Positions 35,346 through 45,608 of a stretch of DNA of 64,000 nt are shown in pieces. The notes under the pieces are model-generated. The model was given only the letters and a program-made list of their open reading frames with translations, was not told where the DNA came from and searched no databases. The stretch's first letter is position 1; the number at the start of each line of letters is the position of its first letter. The DNA comes from Stappia indica (GTDB lineage Bacteria > Pseudomonadota > Alphaproteobacteria > Rhizobiales > Stappiaceae): NCBI RefSeq assembly GCF_001696535.1, contig NZ_MBQE01000001.1, positions 1,240,001 to 1,304,000 on the forward strand. Direction: 5' to 3'. Made by a program: the position numbers and the translations under genes.

Positions 35346-36818
35346 ATGGCCGTGCGCGTCATCGAAGTCGCCCCGTTCGACCTGATCGTCTTCGGAGCTA
35401 CCGGCGATCTGGCCCACAGGAAGCTGCTGCCCGCCCTCTATCACCGCGATCTCGACGGGCAGATCCCGGCGGACGCCCGGATTGTCGCCTGTTCGCGGCG
35501 CGACATGTCGGATGCCGACTATCGCGACTTCGCCCGCCAAGCGATCAGCGAGCACGTATCGGACATCGAGGACGAAGCGCTGTCGCGCTTTATCGACCGC
35601 CTGTCCTATGTCGCGGTCGATGCGGCCGGAGAGCGGGGCTGGAGCGAGCTGGCCTCGGCCCTCGCGGGCCGCGAGGACGTGGTGCGCGCCTTCTACCTCG
35701 CGGTGTCGCCGGACTTCTTCGGCCCGATCTGCGAGCGCATCGGCGCCCATGGCCTGACCACCGAGCTTGCCCGCGTCGTCATCGAGAAGCCCATCGGCAA
35801 GGACGGCGAATCCGCGCGCAAGGTGAACGCCGCCATCGGCGCGGTGTTCCGCGAGGACCAGATCTTCCGCATCGACCACTATCTCGGCAAGGAGACGGTG
35901 CAGAACCTGATGGCCCTGCGCTTCGCCAATGCGCTGTTCGAGCCGCTGTGGAACGCCGCCCATATCGACCATGTGCAGATCACGGTGGCCGAGGCGCTCG
36001 GCGTCGAGGGCCGCGCCGGCTATTACGACACCGCCGGGGCGATGCGCGACATGGTGCAGAACCACATCCTGCAGCTGTTGTGCCTGGTCGCCATGGAGCC
36101 GCCCGAGTCGATGGACGCGGATTCGGTGCGCGACGAGAAGCTGAAGGTGCTCAAGGCGCTGAGACCGATGGATGCCGATCTCGCCGCCCGCACCACGGTG
36201 CGCGGCCAGTACCGGGCCGGCGCCTCCGCCGGCGGCGCGGTGCCGGGATATCTGGAAGAGCTCGACGATCCCGCGTCCCAGACCGAGACCTTCGTCGCGG
36301 TGAAGGCCGAGATCGCCAACTGGCGCTGGGCGAACGTGCCCTTCTACCTGCGCACCGGCAAGCGCCTTGCCGCCCGCGTGTCGGAAATCGTCGTCCAGTT
36401 CCGCCCGATCCCGCACTCGATCTTCGGCGAGGAAGCCGGCGCGATCCCGCCGAACCGACTGGTGATCCGACTGCAGCCGGACGAAGGCGTGCGCATGCAG
36501 GTGATGATCAAGGACCCCGGCCCCGGCGGCATGCGCCTGCGGCAGGTGCCGCTCGACATGTCCTTCGCCAAGGCCTTCGCCGTGCGCAATCCGGACGCCT
36601 ACGAGCGACTGATCATGGACGTGATCCGCGGCAACCAGACCCTGTTCATGCGCCGCGACGAGGTGGAGGCGGCCTGGGCCTGGGTCGATCCGATCCTGCA
36701 GGCCTGGTCGACCTTGAAGGAAGCGCCCAAGGGCTACACGTCCGGAACATGGGGACCATCGGCGGCCATCGCCCTGATCGAGCGGGACGGCCGCACCTGG
36801 TTCGAGGACCTGATCTAG
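35346..36818 (+). CDS. zwf: Glucose-6-phosphate 1-dehydrogenase
   Basis: A 490-residue enzyme oxidising glucose-6-phosphate to 6-phosphogluconolactone with NAD(P)+. The dinucleotide motif GATGDLAHRKL is at residues ~17-27 and the catalytic signature RIDHYLGKE near 175-183. Length is standard. AAAGGA lies six bases upstream of ATG. It is the entry step of the Entner-Doudoroff route here. The lactonase gene pgl, which normally follows zwf in rhizobia and pseudomonads, is absent; edd comes next after a 178-base gap with its own regulatory palindrome. Confidence 0.95.
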   Translation: MAVRVIEVAPFDLIVFGATGDLAHRKLLPALYHRDLDGQIPADARIVACSRRDMSDADYRDFARQAISEHVSDIEDEALSRFIDRLSYVAVDAAGERGWSELASALAGREDVVRAFYLAVSPDFFGPICERIGAHGLTTELARVVIEKPIGKDGESARKVNAAIGAVFREDQIFRIDHYLGKETVQNLMALRFANALFEPLWNAAHIDHVQITVAEALGVEGRAGYYDTAGAMRDMVQNHILQLLCLVAMEPPESMDADSVRDEKLKVLKALRPMDADLAARTTVRGQYRAGASAGGAVPGYLEELDDPASQTETFVAVKAEIANWRWANVPFYLRTGKRLAARVSEIVVQFRPIPHSIFGEEAGAIPPNRLVIRLQPDEGVRMQVMIKDPGPGGMRLRQVPLDMSFAKAFAVRNPDAYERLIMDVIRGNQTLFMRRDEVEAAWAWVDPILQAWSTLKEAPKGYTSGTWGPSAAIALIERDGRTWFEDLI

Positions 36819-36866
36819 ACCAGCGGACTTGCCGGGATGCCGCGCGTATCCCGGTTGAATGGATAA

Positions 36867-36880
36867 TTAAATCGATTTAA
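36867..36880. promoter_or_regulatory. Palindrome upstream of edd, ROK operator candidate
   Basis: TTAAATCGATTTAA is a perfect 14-bp palindrome in an AT-rich patch of the zwf-edd gap, about 117 bases before the edd start. Flanks (GATAATTA) are also shared with the region upstream of the ROK gene, where a related 14-mer overlaps the promoter. This suggests common control of both units by the ROK protein. Confidence 0.55.
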
Positions 36881-36996
36881 ACGTCGTGCCGGAACAGGCA
36901 TCCGCCTGCCGGTCCAACAGGATCGCCGGTCGTCCGAAGCGAGCCATCCGCCTCGCTCCCGCCGGACAGACCGCAACCGAAAGGACGGAAACCGCC

Positions 36997-38832
36997 ATGA
37001 GCCTTCATTCCACCATCGCCGCCGTGACCGAGCGCATCGTCGAGCGCAGCCGTGACAGCCGCACCCAGTATCTGGACCGCATCCGTGCCGCTGCCGAAAA
37101 CGGCCCGCGCCGCTCAACGCTGTCCTGCGGCAACCTTGCCCACGGCTTTGCCGCCTGCGGGGTCACCGACAAGGCGCGGCTGGCCGGCGACGTGGTGCCG
37201 AACCTCGGCATCATCACCGCCTATAACGACATGCTGTCGGCGCATCAGCCCTACGAGCGCTTCCCGGAGCTGATCCGCGATGCCGCGCGCGAGGTCGGTG
37301 CGGTCGCCCAGGTCGCGGCCGGCGTTCCGGCGATGTGCGACGGCGTCACGCAAGGCCAGGCCGGCATGGAGCTGTCGCTGTTTTCCCGCGACGTGATCGC
37401 CATGTCGACGGCCATCGGCCTGTCGCACCAGATGTTCGACGCCGCCGTCTTCCTCGGCATCTGCGACAAGATCGTTCCCGGCCTGATGATCGGGGCGCTT
37501 TCCTTCGGCCATCTGCCGGCGGTGTTCGTGCCCGCCGGCCCGATGCCCACCGGCATGTCCAACGACGAGAAGGCCAAGACCCGCCAGCTCTATGCGGAAG
37601 GCAAGATCGGCCGCGCCGAGCTGCTGGAGGCGGAGAGCAAGTCCTACCACTCGCCGGGCACCTGCACCTTCTACGGCACCGCCAATTCCAACCAGATGCT
37701 GATGGAGATCATGGGCCTGCACCTGCCGGGCGCCAGCTTCGTCCATCCCAACACGCCGCTGCGCGATGCGCTGACCCGCGAGGCCACCAAGCGCGCGCTG
37801 GCGCTGACGGCGCTGGGCAATGCCTATACGCCCGTCGGCGAGATGATCGACGAGCGCGCCATCGTCAACGGCGTCGTAGGCCTGCACGCCACCGGTGGCT
37901 CTACCAACCACACCCTGCACCTGGTCGCCATCGCCGCCACCGCCGGCATCCGCCTGACCTGGGACGACATTTCGGACCTGTCCGACGCCGTCCCGCTGAT
38001 CGCCCGCATCTATCCGAACGGGATGGCGGACGTGAACCACTTCCAGGCGGCCGGCGGCATGGGCTACCTGATCGGCGAGCTGCTGGTGGCCGGCCTGCTG
38101 CACCGCGACGTGCGCACGGTCAACGGCACCGGCCTCGACGCCTATACCAGCGAAGCGCGGCTGACCGAGGAAGGCGGCGTTGCCTGGGTGCCGGCGACCC
38201 GCGAAAGCGGCGATCCGAAAGTCCTGTCGACGGCGTCAGACCCATTCCAGAAGAATGGCGGCCTCACCGTTCTGGACGGCAATCTCGGCCGCGCGGTGAT
38301 CAAGGTCTCCGCTGTCGCGCCGGAGCGACGGGTGGTCGAGGCCCCCGCCCGCGTGTTCGCCTCGCAGGAAGCGTTGCAGGCCGCCTTCAAGGCGGGAGAG
38401 CTCACCTCCGACTTCATCGCCGTCCTGCCCTTCCAGGGCCCGCGCGCCTGCGGCATGCCGGAACTGCACAAGCTGACGCCGGCGCTCGGCGTTCTGCAGG
38501 ATCGCGGCATCAAGGTCGCGCTGGTCACCGACGGGCGCATGTCGGGCGCTTCGGGCAAGGTGCCGGCGGCGATCCACGTCACGCCGGAAGCCGTCGACGG
38601 CGGCCCCATCGCCCGCATCCGCGACGGCGATCTGCTGCGCGTCGATGCGCCGGCCGGCCGGCTCGAGGTGCTGGTGGATGCGGCGGAGTTCGCCGCGCGC
38701 ACGCCCGCGACCGCCGACCTTTCGGCCCACCAGCACGGCGTCGGCCGCGACCTCTTCGCCGCCTTCCGCGCCTTTGCCGGCCCGGCCGACCAGGGCGCCC
38801 ACGTATTCGGCAATCACGGGTTTGCCGCCTGA
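36997..38832 (+). CDS. edd: Phosphogluconate dehydratase
   Basis: A 611-residue iron-sulfur dehydratase of the IlvD/Edd family, converting 6-phosphogluconate to 2-keto-3-deoxy-6-phosphogluconate. Conserved cluster regions are [32 protein letters not shown] and [16 protein letters not shown]. The C-terminal half holds [20 protein letters not shown]. Length is normal for Edd and longer than dihydroxyacid dehydratase. [10 protein letters not shown] is the conserved N-terminus, which settles the start over the open frame beginning at 36886. eda follows after 27 bases. Confidence 0.95.
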   Translation: MSLHSTIAAVTERIVERSRDSRTQYLDRIRAAAENGPRRSTLSCGNLAHGFAACGVTDKARLAGDVVPNLGIITAYNDMLSAHQPYERFPELIRDAAREVGAVAQVAAGVPAMCDGVTQGQAGMELSLFSRDVIAMSTAIGLSHQMFDAAVFLGICDKIVPGLMIGALSFGHLPAVFVPAGPMPTGMSNDEKAKTRQLYAEGKIGRAELLEAESKSYHSPGTCTFYGTANSNQMLMEIMGLHLPGASFVHPNTPLRDALTREATKRALALTALGNAYTPVGEMIDERAIVNGVVGLHATGGSTNHTLHLVAIAATAGIRLTWDDISDLSDAVPLIARIYPNGMADVNHFQAAGGMGYLIGELLVAGLLHRDVRTVNGTGLDAYTSEARLTEEGGVAWVPATRESGDPKVLSTASDPFQKNGGLTVLDGNLGRAVIKVSAVAPERRVVEAPARVFASQEALQAAFKAGELTSDFIAVLPFQGPRACGMPELHKLTPALGVLQDRGIKVALVTDGRMSGASGKVPAAIHVTPEAVDGGPIARIRDGDLLRVDAPAGRLEVLVDAAEFAARTPATADLSAHQHGVGRDLFAAFRAFAGPADQGAHVFGNHGFAA

Positions 38833-38859
38833 CGCATGCCATTCACGGAGACTGACCTC

Positions 38860-39504
38860 ATGGCCTCAAGCCAGAACACCAAACGCCTCGACACGATCAT
38901 GCAGGCGGCCCCGGTCATTCCGGTGCTGATCGTCGAAGACCCCGCCAAGGCGGTGCCGATGGCCCGCGCGCTGGTGCGCGGCGGATTGCCGGCGATCGAG
39001 ATCACCCTGCGCACGCCGAAGGCGCTCGAGGCGATCCGCGCCGTAGCAAAAGAGGTGGAAGGCGCCTTCGTCGGCACCGGCACCGTGCTCGATGCCGCGC
39101 AGTACCAGGCGGCCGTTGAGGCCGGCGCCACCTTCGTCGTCTCGCCCGGCGCGACCGACAAGCTGCTGGCGGCCGCATCCGGCCACGACGTGCCGCTGCT
39201 GCCGGGCAGCTCCACCGCCTCGGAAGTGATGAAGCTGCTGGAGGCCGGCTATTCCCGCCTGAAGCTGTTCCCGGCCGAGGCTGTCGGCGGCGCCAACCTG
39301 CTGAAGTCGCTTGCCTCCCCTCTGCCGGCCGCGCGCTTCTGCCCGACCGGCGGCATCACCGAGAAGACCGCCCCGACCTATCTCGGTCTGCCCAATGTCG
39401 TGTGCGTCGGCGGCTCCTGGATCGCCGGGCCGGATGCGATCGCGGCCGAGGATTGGGACGGCATCGAAGCGCGTGCCCGCCAGGCCGCCCGCCTGTCGGC
39501 CTGA
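38860..39504 (+). CDS. eda: KDPG aldolase (2-dehydro-3-deoxy-phosphogluconate aldolase)
   Basis: A 214-residue class I aldolase cleaving KDPG to pyruvate and glyceraldehyde-3-phosphate, the last Entner-Doudoroff step. Visible are the general-base Glu in PAIEITLRTP, the Schiff-base lysine in SRLKLFPAE and the phosphate loop CPTGGI. ATG at 38860 has GGAG about nine bases upstream; a start at 38836 would add eight residues. It is co-directional with edd and probably co-transcribed. Confidence 0.95.
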   Translation: MASSQNTKRLDTIMQAAPVIPVLIVEDPAKAVPMARALVRGGLPAIEITLRTPKALEAIRAVAKEVEGAFVGTGTVLDAAQYQAAVEAGATFVVSPGATDKLLAAASGHDVPLLPGSSTASEVMKLLEAGYSRLKLFPAEAVGGANLLKSLASPLPAARFCPTGGITEKTAPTYLGLPNVVCVGGSWIAGPDAIAAEDWDGIEARARQAARLSA

Positions 39505-39525
39505 ACCGCGGCACCGAACGAAGAA

Positions 39526-39593
39526 GGGAGCAGGCCTTGGCGCAAAATAAACTTGCCGCCTGCTCCTCCCCGCTCTTGAAGGGGATTTTCCCC
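39526..39593 (+). terminator. Hairpins ending the frc/Entner-Doudoroff transcript (weak terminator)
   Basis: GGAGCAGGC (39527-39535) pairs with GCCTGCTCC (39558-39566) about 22 bases after the eda stop. A second hairpin GGGGA-TTT-TCCCC follows at 39581-39593. Neither has a proper U-run, so termination is likely partial or factor-dependent. Confidence 0.4.
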
Positions 39594-39651
39594 GTTCCCA
39601 TTTGCTTCTGGCTGCGGACCCGCTCGTCCGCACCCCATGAGGCATCCATCC

Positions 39652-39972
39652 ATGTCACAGTCGCAGGATACCGCCACCCCGGCGGTTGCAGCCCGGACGA
39701 GAGTCCGTCCGGGCCTGACCTTCTTCATCGTCGTCGTCTCCGCAACGCTGCTCTTTGCCGCCGAAATCTGGGCAATGACCCTCGGCTTCCTCTGGGCCCT
39801 GATCGGCATCATGTCGCTCGGCTCGGTCAGCGCCATCGTCCTGTCCGCCCTGGTCGTGCCGGCCGCCGCCTTCGCCACCTGGCGCCTGGCTGTTCTCGCC
39901 ATTCGCGGCGAGCTGGACCTGCTTCCACTGTCTTCCGATCCATCCGCGCAAGGATCGACCCGAACCGGATGA
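39652..39972 (+). CDS. Small membrane protein of unknown function
   Basis: A 106-residue protein with two clear hydrophobic segments (residues ~19-37, FFIVVVSATLLFAAEIWAM, and ~45-75, rich in Ile/Leu/Ala/Val), a short soluble N-terminus and a Ser/Pro-rich C-terminal tail. I do not recognise a family. ATG at 39652 is favoured because GAGG lies nine bases before it; an in-frame ATG at 39637 has no site. It lies between eda and the antiporter gene in the same direction. G+C and codon usage match its neighbours, which supports a real gene, but it could be non-conserved. Confidence 0.6.
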   Translation: MSQSQDTATPAVAARTRVRPGLTFFIVVVSATLLFAAEIWAMTLGFLWALIGIMSLGSVSAIVLSALVVPAAAFATWRLAVLAIRGELDLLPLSSDPSAQGSTRTG

Positions 39973-40116
39973 CGGCGGTCCCGCAAGGACCGCACGCCGC
40001 CCGGACGCTCGATCCGGCCGGCACGCCCGGTTGCCCGCTCCCGGTTGCTGAAACCGGCTCCCTGCCACGGCTTCGACGGGCGATGTCGCCTCGCGAGTGC
40101 CCGGATCGGACTTGCC

Positions 40117-41043
40117 ATGCTCATCGACATCGCCCTTGTGGGCCTCGGTCTCGTTCTCCTGTTCTTCGGCGGCGATCTTCTCGTGCGCGGCGCGGTTGCG
40201 CTGGCGGCCCGCCTCTGCGTTCCCCCGCTGCTGATCGGCCTGACCATCGTCGGCTTCGGCACCTCCATGCCGGAACTGCTGGTCTCGCTGAACGCCGCCT
40301 TCGCCGGCCTGCCCGACATCGCCGTCGGCAATGTCGTCGGCTCGAACACCGCCAACATCCTGCTGATCCTCGGGCTCGCCCTGCTGGTCGCACCGCTTCC
40401 CACGCGCCTGCCAGGCATCGGCCGCGATCTGGTCGTGATGCTGGCCAGCGCCGGCCTGCTGGCGCTTGTCGCCATGGGCGGGCGGGTCGCCGGCTGGCAC
40501 GGGCTGCTCTTCCTGGCGCTGCTCGCCGCCTATCTGGTCTACGGCGCCATTCGTGGCCGCGCGCAGGGCGCGGAGGATGCCGACAGCGGGTCCTCGATGG
40601 CACTCTGGCAGATGCTCGGCTTCATTGCCGCCGGCCTTGCCGCGCTGGTCTTCGGCGCGGACTTCCTTGTCGACGGAGCGACGAGCCTTGCCCGCGGCAT
40701 GGGCATCTCGGATGCGGTCATCGGCCTCACCATCGTTGCCGTCGGCACCAGCCTGCCGGAACTCGCCACCTCGGTGGTCGCCGCGTTCAAGCGCCAGCCA
40801 GAAATCGCCGTCGGCAACGTCGTCGGGTCGAACATTTTCAACATTCTCGGTATTCTGGGCCTGACCGCCGCCATTACCCCGGTTCCCGTGGCACCACAGA
40901 TGGCGGCCTTCGACATCCCGGTGATGGTCGTCGTCAGCCTTGCCATCGCGGTGCTGCTGACGGTCCTGCGCCGCGTGCCGCAATGGGCGGGGCTGGCCCT
41001 TCTTGCCGCCTACGGCTGGTACTGTACCGTGCTGTTCGTCTGA
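40117..41043 (+). CDS. Calcium/sodium antiporter (CaCA family, YrbG-like)
   Basis: A 308-residue cation antiporter with ten predicted helices in two inverted repeats. Both alpha-repeats are intact: [19 protein letters not shown] with [16 protein letters not shown], and [18 protein letters not shown] with [16 protein letters not shown]. These residues form the ion-binding site. MLIDIALV at 40117 gives the usual length and start; the frame opens earlier without a site. It is followed after 52 bases by pgi; a link with sugar metabolism is not implied. Confidence 0.92.
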   Translation: MLIDIALVGLGLVLLFFGGDLLVRGAVALAARLCVPPLLIGLTIVGFGTSMPELLVSLNAAFAGLPDIAVGNVVGSNTANILLILGLALLVAPLPTRLPGIGRDLVVMLASAGLLALVAMGGRVAGWHGLLFLALLAAYLVYGAIRGRAQGAEDADSGSSMALWQMLGFIAAGLAALVFGADFLVDGATSLARGMGISDAVIGLTIVAVGTSLPELATSVVAAFKRQPEIAVGNVVGSNIFNILGILGLTAAITPVPVAPQMAAFDIPVMVVVSLAIAVLLTVLRRVPQWAGLALLAAYGWYCTVLFV

Positions 41044-41095
41044 CGCACGGCCCGGTCGTGGCGGCACCACCCCTACCACGACGAGGAGTACAGCC

Positions 41096-42721
41096 ATGAA
41101 CGGCCCTGCGTTCCCGCAAGACCTGAAGCAGAAGGCGGAGGCGTTCCGTGCGACCAGCCTTCGCCGCCTCTTCGCCGAAGATCCCGGCCGCTTCGACGCG
41201 CTGTCCTTCGGTTTCGAGGACATGCTGCTGGACCTGTCGAAGATGCACTGGGACCGCGACACGATCGCGGGCCTTGCCGCCTTCGCCCGCGAGCGCGGCA
41301 TGGAAGACCGCCGCGCGGCGATGTTTGCCGGCGAGGCGATCAACGAAACCGAGGCTCGCGCGGTCCTGCATGTCGCCCTGCGCAACCGGGGCGAGGCCCC
41401 CGTCCTCGTCGACGGCCGCGACGTGATGCCGGGCGTGCGCGAAACGCTGGCGCAGATGGACGCCTTCGCGAACGGCATTCGCGACGGCTCTATCCTCTCC
41501 GCCGCCGGGCGCCCCTTCACGGACGTGATCAATATCGGCATCGGCGGCTCGGATCTCGGGCCCGCAATGGTCACCGCCGCCCTCTCCCCCTTCGCCGACG
41601 GGCCGCGCCTGCATTACGTCTCCAATGTCGACGGCGCCCATATCGCCGACACGCTGAAAGGCCTCGACCCGCGCGCGACGCTGGTCATCGTCGCCTCCAA
41701 GACCTTCACCACCATCGAGACCATGACCAATGCCCGCACCGCGCGGCAGTGGATCGTCAAGGCGCTGGGAGAGAGTGCCGTCGGCGCGCATTTCGCCGCC
41801 GTTTCCACCGCGCTGGACAAGGTCGGCGCCTTCGGCATCGATCCGGCGCGCGTCTTCGGCTTCTGGGACTGGGTCGGCGGGCGCTATTCGGTCTGGTCGG
41901 CCATCGGCCTGCCGGTGATGATCGCCATCGGCCCGGAGGGCTTTGCGCAGTTTCTCGAAGGCGCCCACGCCCTCGACCGGCATTTCCTGGAAGCCGAGGC
42001 GACGGAGAACCTTCCCGTCCTGCTGGGGCTTGCCGGCATCTGGCACCGCAACTTCTGCGGCTTTCCCGCCCGTGCCATCCTGCCCTACGACCAGCGCCTG
42101 GCGCGCCTGCCGGCATATCTCCAGCAGCTCGACATGGAATCGAACGGCAAGCGCGTGACGCTGTCGGGCGAGCCGGTCGACTGCGCCACCGGCCCGCTCG
42201 TCTGGGGGGAGCCCGGCACCAACGGCCAGCACGCCTTCTACCAGCTGCTGCACCAGGGCACGGACGTGATCCCGTGCGAGTTCATCGTCGCCGCAAACGG
42301 GCACGAGCCGGAGCTTGCCCATCATCACGCGCTGCTGGTCGCCAACTGCCTCGCCCAGTCGGAAGCTTTGATGAACGGGCGCACGCGCGAGGAGGCCAAA
42401 GCGCTGCTCGCCGGCGAAGGCAAGTCGGCCGCCGAGATCGCGCGGCTCGCCCCGCACAAGGTTTTCCCCGGCAACCGGCCCTCGCTGACCATCGTCCACG
42501 ACCGGCTGACGCCGCGCGCGCTCGGCCGCCTCATCGCCCTTTACGAGCACCGCGTGTTCGTGGAAGGCGCGATCTGGAACATCAATTCCTTCGACCAGTG
42601 GGGCGTCGAGCTCGGCAAGGTGCTGGCCAACGAGCTGCTGCCCATGCTCGACGGCCGCGAGCCGGCCGAGGGGCGCGACAGTTCCACGCTCGGGCTGCTC
42701 GACCGGCTGCGAAGCCGTTGA
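41096..42721 (+). CDS. pgi: Glucose-6-phosphate isomerase
   Basis: A 541-residue isomerase interconverting glucose-6-phosphate and fructose-6-phosphate. Signature regions are [18 protein letters not shown], the PGI signature [13 protein letters not shown], and [17 protein letters not shown] precedes ATG by about seven bases. With FrcK producing fructose-6-phosphate and Zwf consuming glucose-6-phosphate, Pgi bridges the two halves of the cluster, which explains its presence here. Complete and of normal length. Confidence 0.95.
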   Translation: MNGPAFPQDLKQKAEAFRATSLRRLFAEDPGRFDALSFGFEDMLLDLSKMHWDRDTIAGLAAFARERGMEDRRAAMFAGEAINETEARAVLHVALRNRGEAPVLVDGRDVMPGVRETLAQMDAFANGIRDGSILSAAGRPFTDVINIGIGGSDLGPAMVTAALSPFADGPRLHYVSNVDGAHIADTLKGLDPRATLVIVASKTFTTIETMTNARTARQWIVKALGESAVGAHFAAVSTALDKVGAFGIDPARVFGFWDWVGGRYSVWSAIGLPVMIAIGPEGFAQFLEGAHALDRHFLEAEATENLPVLLGLAGIWHRNFCGFPARAILPYDQRLARLPAYLQQLDMESNGKRVTLSGEPVDCATGPLVWGEPGTNGQHAFYQLLHQGTDVIPCEFIVAANGHEPELAHHHALLVANCLAQSEALMNGRTREEAKALLAGEGKSAAEIARLAPHKVFPGNRPSLTIVHDRLTPRALGRLIALYEHRVFVEGAIWNINSFDQWGVELGKVLANELLPMLDGREPAEGRDSSTLGLLDRLRSR

Positions 42722-42923
42722 TATCGGGTCGTTAACCGCCCCTTGGCCAAGAACGCCGATCGATGATCTGCGTCACAGCTTCGGCTCAGTCAGCCGCTAG
42801 ACTGCGCAAGGTTTTGGTGCTCAGATAGGAGGCAACGGAGGGACGGTTCGCCTTCTCCCTTCCGCGGCGCCTACCGGAAGGCGACATTCGCCGGAACCAT
42901 GTGGACACGTGAGGAGTTATAGG

Positions 42924-43193
42924 ATGGTCAGGATTGTTCTTGTGGGCGCAGCTGCGCTTCTGCTGGCGGCGTGCCAGTCCGACAGTCAGCGCGATCGTGC
43001 GCTGGTCGGCGGCGGCCTCGGCGCCGCAACGGGTGCAGTGATCGGTGCGGCGGCGACGGGTGATGTCGGCGGCGCGCTGGTTGGCGGTGTCATCGGCGGT
43101 GTGGGTGGTGCCATGGTCGGTTCGGCCACGACACCGAAGAACTGCATCGCACGCGACCGCTACGGCCGCCGTTATCGGGTTGCCTGCCCGTAA
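42924..43193 (+). CDS. Glycine-zipper lipoprotein (paralogue A)
   Basis: An 89-residue predicted lipoprotein. The signal peptide ends in [11 protein letters not shown], so Cys19 is the likely lipidated residue. It is followed by a Gly/Ala-rich zipper with short repeats ([27 protein letters not shown]) and a conserved C-terminal module [21 protein letters not shown] with two cysteines. GAGGAG is seven bases upstream. It is the twin of the next gene, identical in length. A hairpin leader (arms 42848-42855 and 42877-42884) precedes it. Possible roles are envelope stabilisation or surface antigen; function not known. Confidence 0.83.
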   Translation: MVRIVLVGAAALLLAACQSDSQRDRALVGGGLGAATGAVIGAAATGDVGGALVGGVIGGVGGAMVGSATTPKNCIARDRYGRRYRVACP

Positions 43194-43233
43194 GGGTCGA
43201 CAATCGCCTGCCCGAGAGGGACATGCCTGACCG

Positions 43234-43291
43234 CCGCAACGGACGCTCCGGCCAACCGTTGCGGTGGCGCATGCACTTCGAAAGAAGTGCA
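43234..43291 (+). repeat. Two hairpins between the paired lipoprotein genes
   Basis: CCGCAACGG (43234-43242) pairs with CCGTTGCGG (43256-43264). Then TGCACTTC (43272-43279), loop GAAA, pairs with the complement ending at 43291. The second is an 8-bp stem capped by a GNRA-type tetraloop, 30 bases before the second gene's start. No U-run follows either, so these look like processing or stability elements. Confidence 0.65.
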
Positions 43292-43320
43292 GACCGGCCA
43301 ACCAATCGGAGGCGAATTTC

Positions 43321-43590
43321 ATGCATAAACTCGTGATCGTTTCGGCGACCGCCCTGCTTCTTGCCGCCTGTCAGTCCGACAGCCAGTCCGACCGCGCTCT
43401 CGTCGGCGGCGGTCTCGGTGCTGCCACCGGCGCAGCCATCGGCGCTGCGACGACCGGCGATGTCGGCGGCGCGCTCGTCGGCGGTGCGATCGGCGCAGCC
43501 GGCGGTGCAGTGGTCGGTGCGGCCACCACCCCGAAGAACTGCGTCGACTACGACCGCTACGGCCGTGCCTACCGGGTCGCCTGCCGGTAA
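43321..43590 (+). CDS. Glycine-zipper lipoprotein (paralogue B)
   Basis: An 89-residue predicted lipoprotein, the tandem duplicate of the gene 127 bases upstream. Lipobox [11 protein letters not shown], glycine-zipper core and C-terminal module [21 protein letters not shown] are nearly the same. Differences cluster in the signal peptide and around residues 75-80 (ARD versus DYD). GGAGG precedes ATG by about nine bases. It ends with a strong terminator. Two expressed copies may allow dosage or heteromeric assembly; family function unknown. Confidence 0.83.
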   Translation: MHKLVIVSATALLLAACQSDSQSDRALVGGGLGAATGAAIGAATTGDVGGALVGGAIGAAGGAVVGAATTPKNCVDYDRYGRAYRVACR

Positions 43591-43615
43591 GCGAAAGCCA
43601 TCCTTCACAGGCACA

Positions 43616-43648
43616 ACAGCCGGCCAGGTCACCCTGGCCGGCTGTTTT
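43616..43648 (+). terminator. Rho-independent terminator after the lipoprotein pair
   Basis: A perfect 13-bp stem (ACAGCCGGCCAGG, 43616-43628, with its complement at 43633-43645) has a 4-base loop TCAC and a TTTT tail. It lies 25 bases after the second lipoprotein stop and before the converging alanine dehydrogenase gene. Confidence 0.92.
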
Positions 43649-43679
43649 CGTTTGAACTCGGGAAACCCCGGCGCCGAGA

Positions 43680-44816
<1,137 letters not shown>

Positions 44817-44953
44817 TTCGAACCTCCTCCTGAACTCGGCCGCCATGCGGCCGGCATGATCGGAAACTCTACGGCAAACCGCGTCGAATTTGCTTGCTTT
44901 GTCGCCTCGCTCTTCACAATCTGCGCAATATCACGGCGCAAAATCGGCAAATC

Positions 44954-45454
44954 ATGAAACAATATTCGAATGAAACCGCAAGACTGGACCGGATCGACCG
45001 GCACATCCTTGCCCTGCTGCAGGTCGACGGGCGCATCGCCAATGCCGACCTTGCCGAGGCTGTCGGCCTGTCCGCCTCGGCCTGCCTGCGCCGGGTGCGC
45101 ATGCTGGAGGAAAGCGGCGTCATCGACCGCTACGTCGCCCTGCTGGATCAGGCCCGCATCGGCCGGCGCATGAACATCTTTGTCGAGATCTCGCTGACCT
45201 CACAGTCGAACGACGTTCTCACGCGTTTCGAGCAGGCGGTCGCACGGTCGCCGGAGATCATGGAATGCCACCTGATGGCGGGCGATGCCGACTACCTGCT
45301 GCGCATCACCGCCGCCGATCCCACGGATTTCGAACGCATTCACCGGGACCATCTCGCCCGCCTGCCCGGCGTCTCGCGCATGCGCTCGTCCTTCGCGATC
45401 CGCACCATCACCCGCAGCACCGCCTATCCGCTGCCGGAAGACGACGACCGCTGA
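44954..45454 (+). CDS. Lrp/AsnC-family transcriptional regulator, probable ald regulator
   Basis: A 166-residue Lrp-family protein. Residues ~10-60 form the helix-turn-helix (LDRIDRHILALLQVDGRIANADLAEAVGLSASACLRRVRML). Residues ~80-150 are the RAM effector domain (HLMAGDADYLLRITAADPTDFERIH). It is transcribed away from ald over a 137-base gap, which is AT-richer than surroundings and likely holds both promoters and binding sites. Alanine as co-effector is inferred from the pairing. Confidence 0.9.
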   Translation: MKQYSNETARLDRIDRHILALLQVDGRIANADLAEAVGLSASACLRRVRMLEESGVIDRYVALLDQARIGRRMNIFVEISLTSQSNDVLTRFEQAVARSPEIMECHLMAGDADYLLRITAADPTDFERIHRDHLARLPGVSRMRSSFAIRTITRSTAYPLPEDDDR

Positions 45455-45475
45455 GCGGAAACCGCCCCGAACTGC

Positions 45476-45580
45476 AGATTTTCGGAAGGCCCCCTGTCGC
45501 TCCTGCCCAAAAGGTCGGCAGCCGACTTTATGGCCCCCTGTCGGTTTTGCTGATAGACTGACCGACAGTTCCGAAAATCT
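45476..45580 (+). other. Structured intergenic element with alternative pairings upstream of a response-regulator gene
   Basis: AGATTTTCGGAA (45476-45487) is complementary to TTCCGAAAATCT (45569-45580). Between them, GTCGGC-A-GCCGAC forms a tight hairpin (45514-45526) and CTGTCGGT (45538-45545) pairs with ACCGACAG (45561-45568). GGCCCCCTGTCG occurs twice (45488-45499, 45532-45543), so CGACAG (45563-45568) can pair with either copy. The element ends 28 bases before the ATG of the receiver gene. It may be a structured leader RNA, a small RNA or a multi-site DNA operator. Confidence 0.55.
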
Positions 45581-45608
45581 CGCGAGTTATCGCCTTGGCA
45601 GTCCAGCT

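Noticed and set aside
34383-36416. 677-codon minus-strand frame opposite frcK and zwf
   Set aside because: The plus strand encodes complete, motif-bearing PfkB kinase and glucose-6-phosphate dehydrogenase; the opposite frame has no recognisable feature.
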